Assembly (NCBI GenBank): GCA_025356695.1
Contig: JANXSE010000190.1
Coordinates: 1 to 5,959, forward strand
Direction: 5' to 3'
DNA length: 5,959 nt
Source: Betaproteobacteria bacterium
GTDB taxonomy: Bacteria; Pseudomonadota; Gammaproteobacteria; Burkholderiales; SG8-41
Positions 5,906 through 5,959 of the stretch are shown here, in pieces. Made by a program: the position numbers and the translations under genes. The notes below the pieces were generated by a model, which saw nothing but the letters and a program-made list of their open reading frames with translations, was not told the origin of the DNA and searched no databases. Numbering within the stretch: the stretch's first letter is position 1; every line of letters starts with the position of its first letter.

Positions 5906-5959
5906 CAATGTTCAAGCGTGATGTTGGAGTCGCGCACCACTTTCACCAGGCGCGCCTGG
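5905..5959 (-). CDS. C-terminal end of an upstream gene, probably a second TctC/Bug receptor
   Basis: On the minus strand an open frame enters from the right edge and reads QARLVKVVRDSNITLEH before TGA at 5907-5905. The LVKVVRDSNI ending resembles the closing helix of Bug receptors, and compares with KIIKDAGIRAD at the end of the receptor gene in this window. The stop overlaps the dehydrogenase ATG by one base (TGATG), the usual sign of a cotranscribed, coupled pair. With only 17 residues visible, coding status is good but the family is tentative. Confidence 0.6.
   Translation of the reverse strand, partial: QARLVKVVRDSNITLEH

Noticed and set aside
5906..5908. TTG as the dehydrogenase start
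   Set aside because: The adjacent ATG at 5905-5903 sits in a classic TGATG coupling and is the better start; the difference is a single residue.

Overview
The window is GC-rich with compact, codon-biased genes. Together with a periplasmic receptor of the tripartite tricarboxylate transporter (TctC/Bug) family, and the tail of what looks like a second one, this points to a betaproteobacterium, most likely Burkholderiales. That placement is an inference from gene content and composition; nothing in the window is a phylogenetic marker.

Layout from left to right. (1) Positions 1-860, minus strand: the N-terminal 286 residues of an acyl-CoA-dehydrogenase-fold protein of the flavin-dependent aromatic monooxygenase type (HpaH/HsaA-like); its C-terminus lies beyond the left edge. 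(2) Positions 861-1003: a divergent intergenic region with an AT-rich island of about 18 bp carrying promoter-like hexamers for both directions, and a strong Shine-Dalgarno for each flanking gene. (3) Positions 1004-4204, plus strand: a probable operon of a class I/II PLP aminotransferase, a threonine aldolase (ATGA overlap) and a TctC/Bug solute receptor with a signal peptide. (4) Positions about 4229-4943: no convincing gene, but a large imperfect inverted repeat whose two arms have the same order of hairpins and conserved blocks. It separates two convergent transcription units. (5) Positions 4964-5905, minus strand: a D-2-hydroxyacid dehydrogenase of the glyoxylate/hydroxypyruvate reductase type. 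(6) Positions 5905-5959, minus strand: the last 17 codons of an upstream gene that ends like a TctC/Bug receptor and shares a TGATG stop/start with the dehydrogenase.

Taken together, the genes look like a small-molecule scavenging locus. Receptors would capture an organic acid, and PLP enzymes and a 2-hydroxyacid dehydrogenase would interconvert amino, oxo and hydroxy acids (threonine aldolase releases glycine and an aldehyde; the dehydrogenase family reduces glyoxylate or hydroxypyruvate). The pathway link is an inference and no substrate can be read from the sequence. I found no phage, CRISPR, toxin-antitoxin or defence genes. The least ordinary item is the structured inverted-repeat element at 4229-4943.
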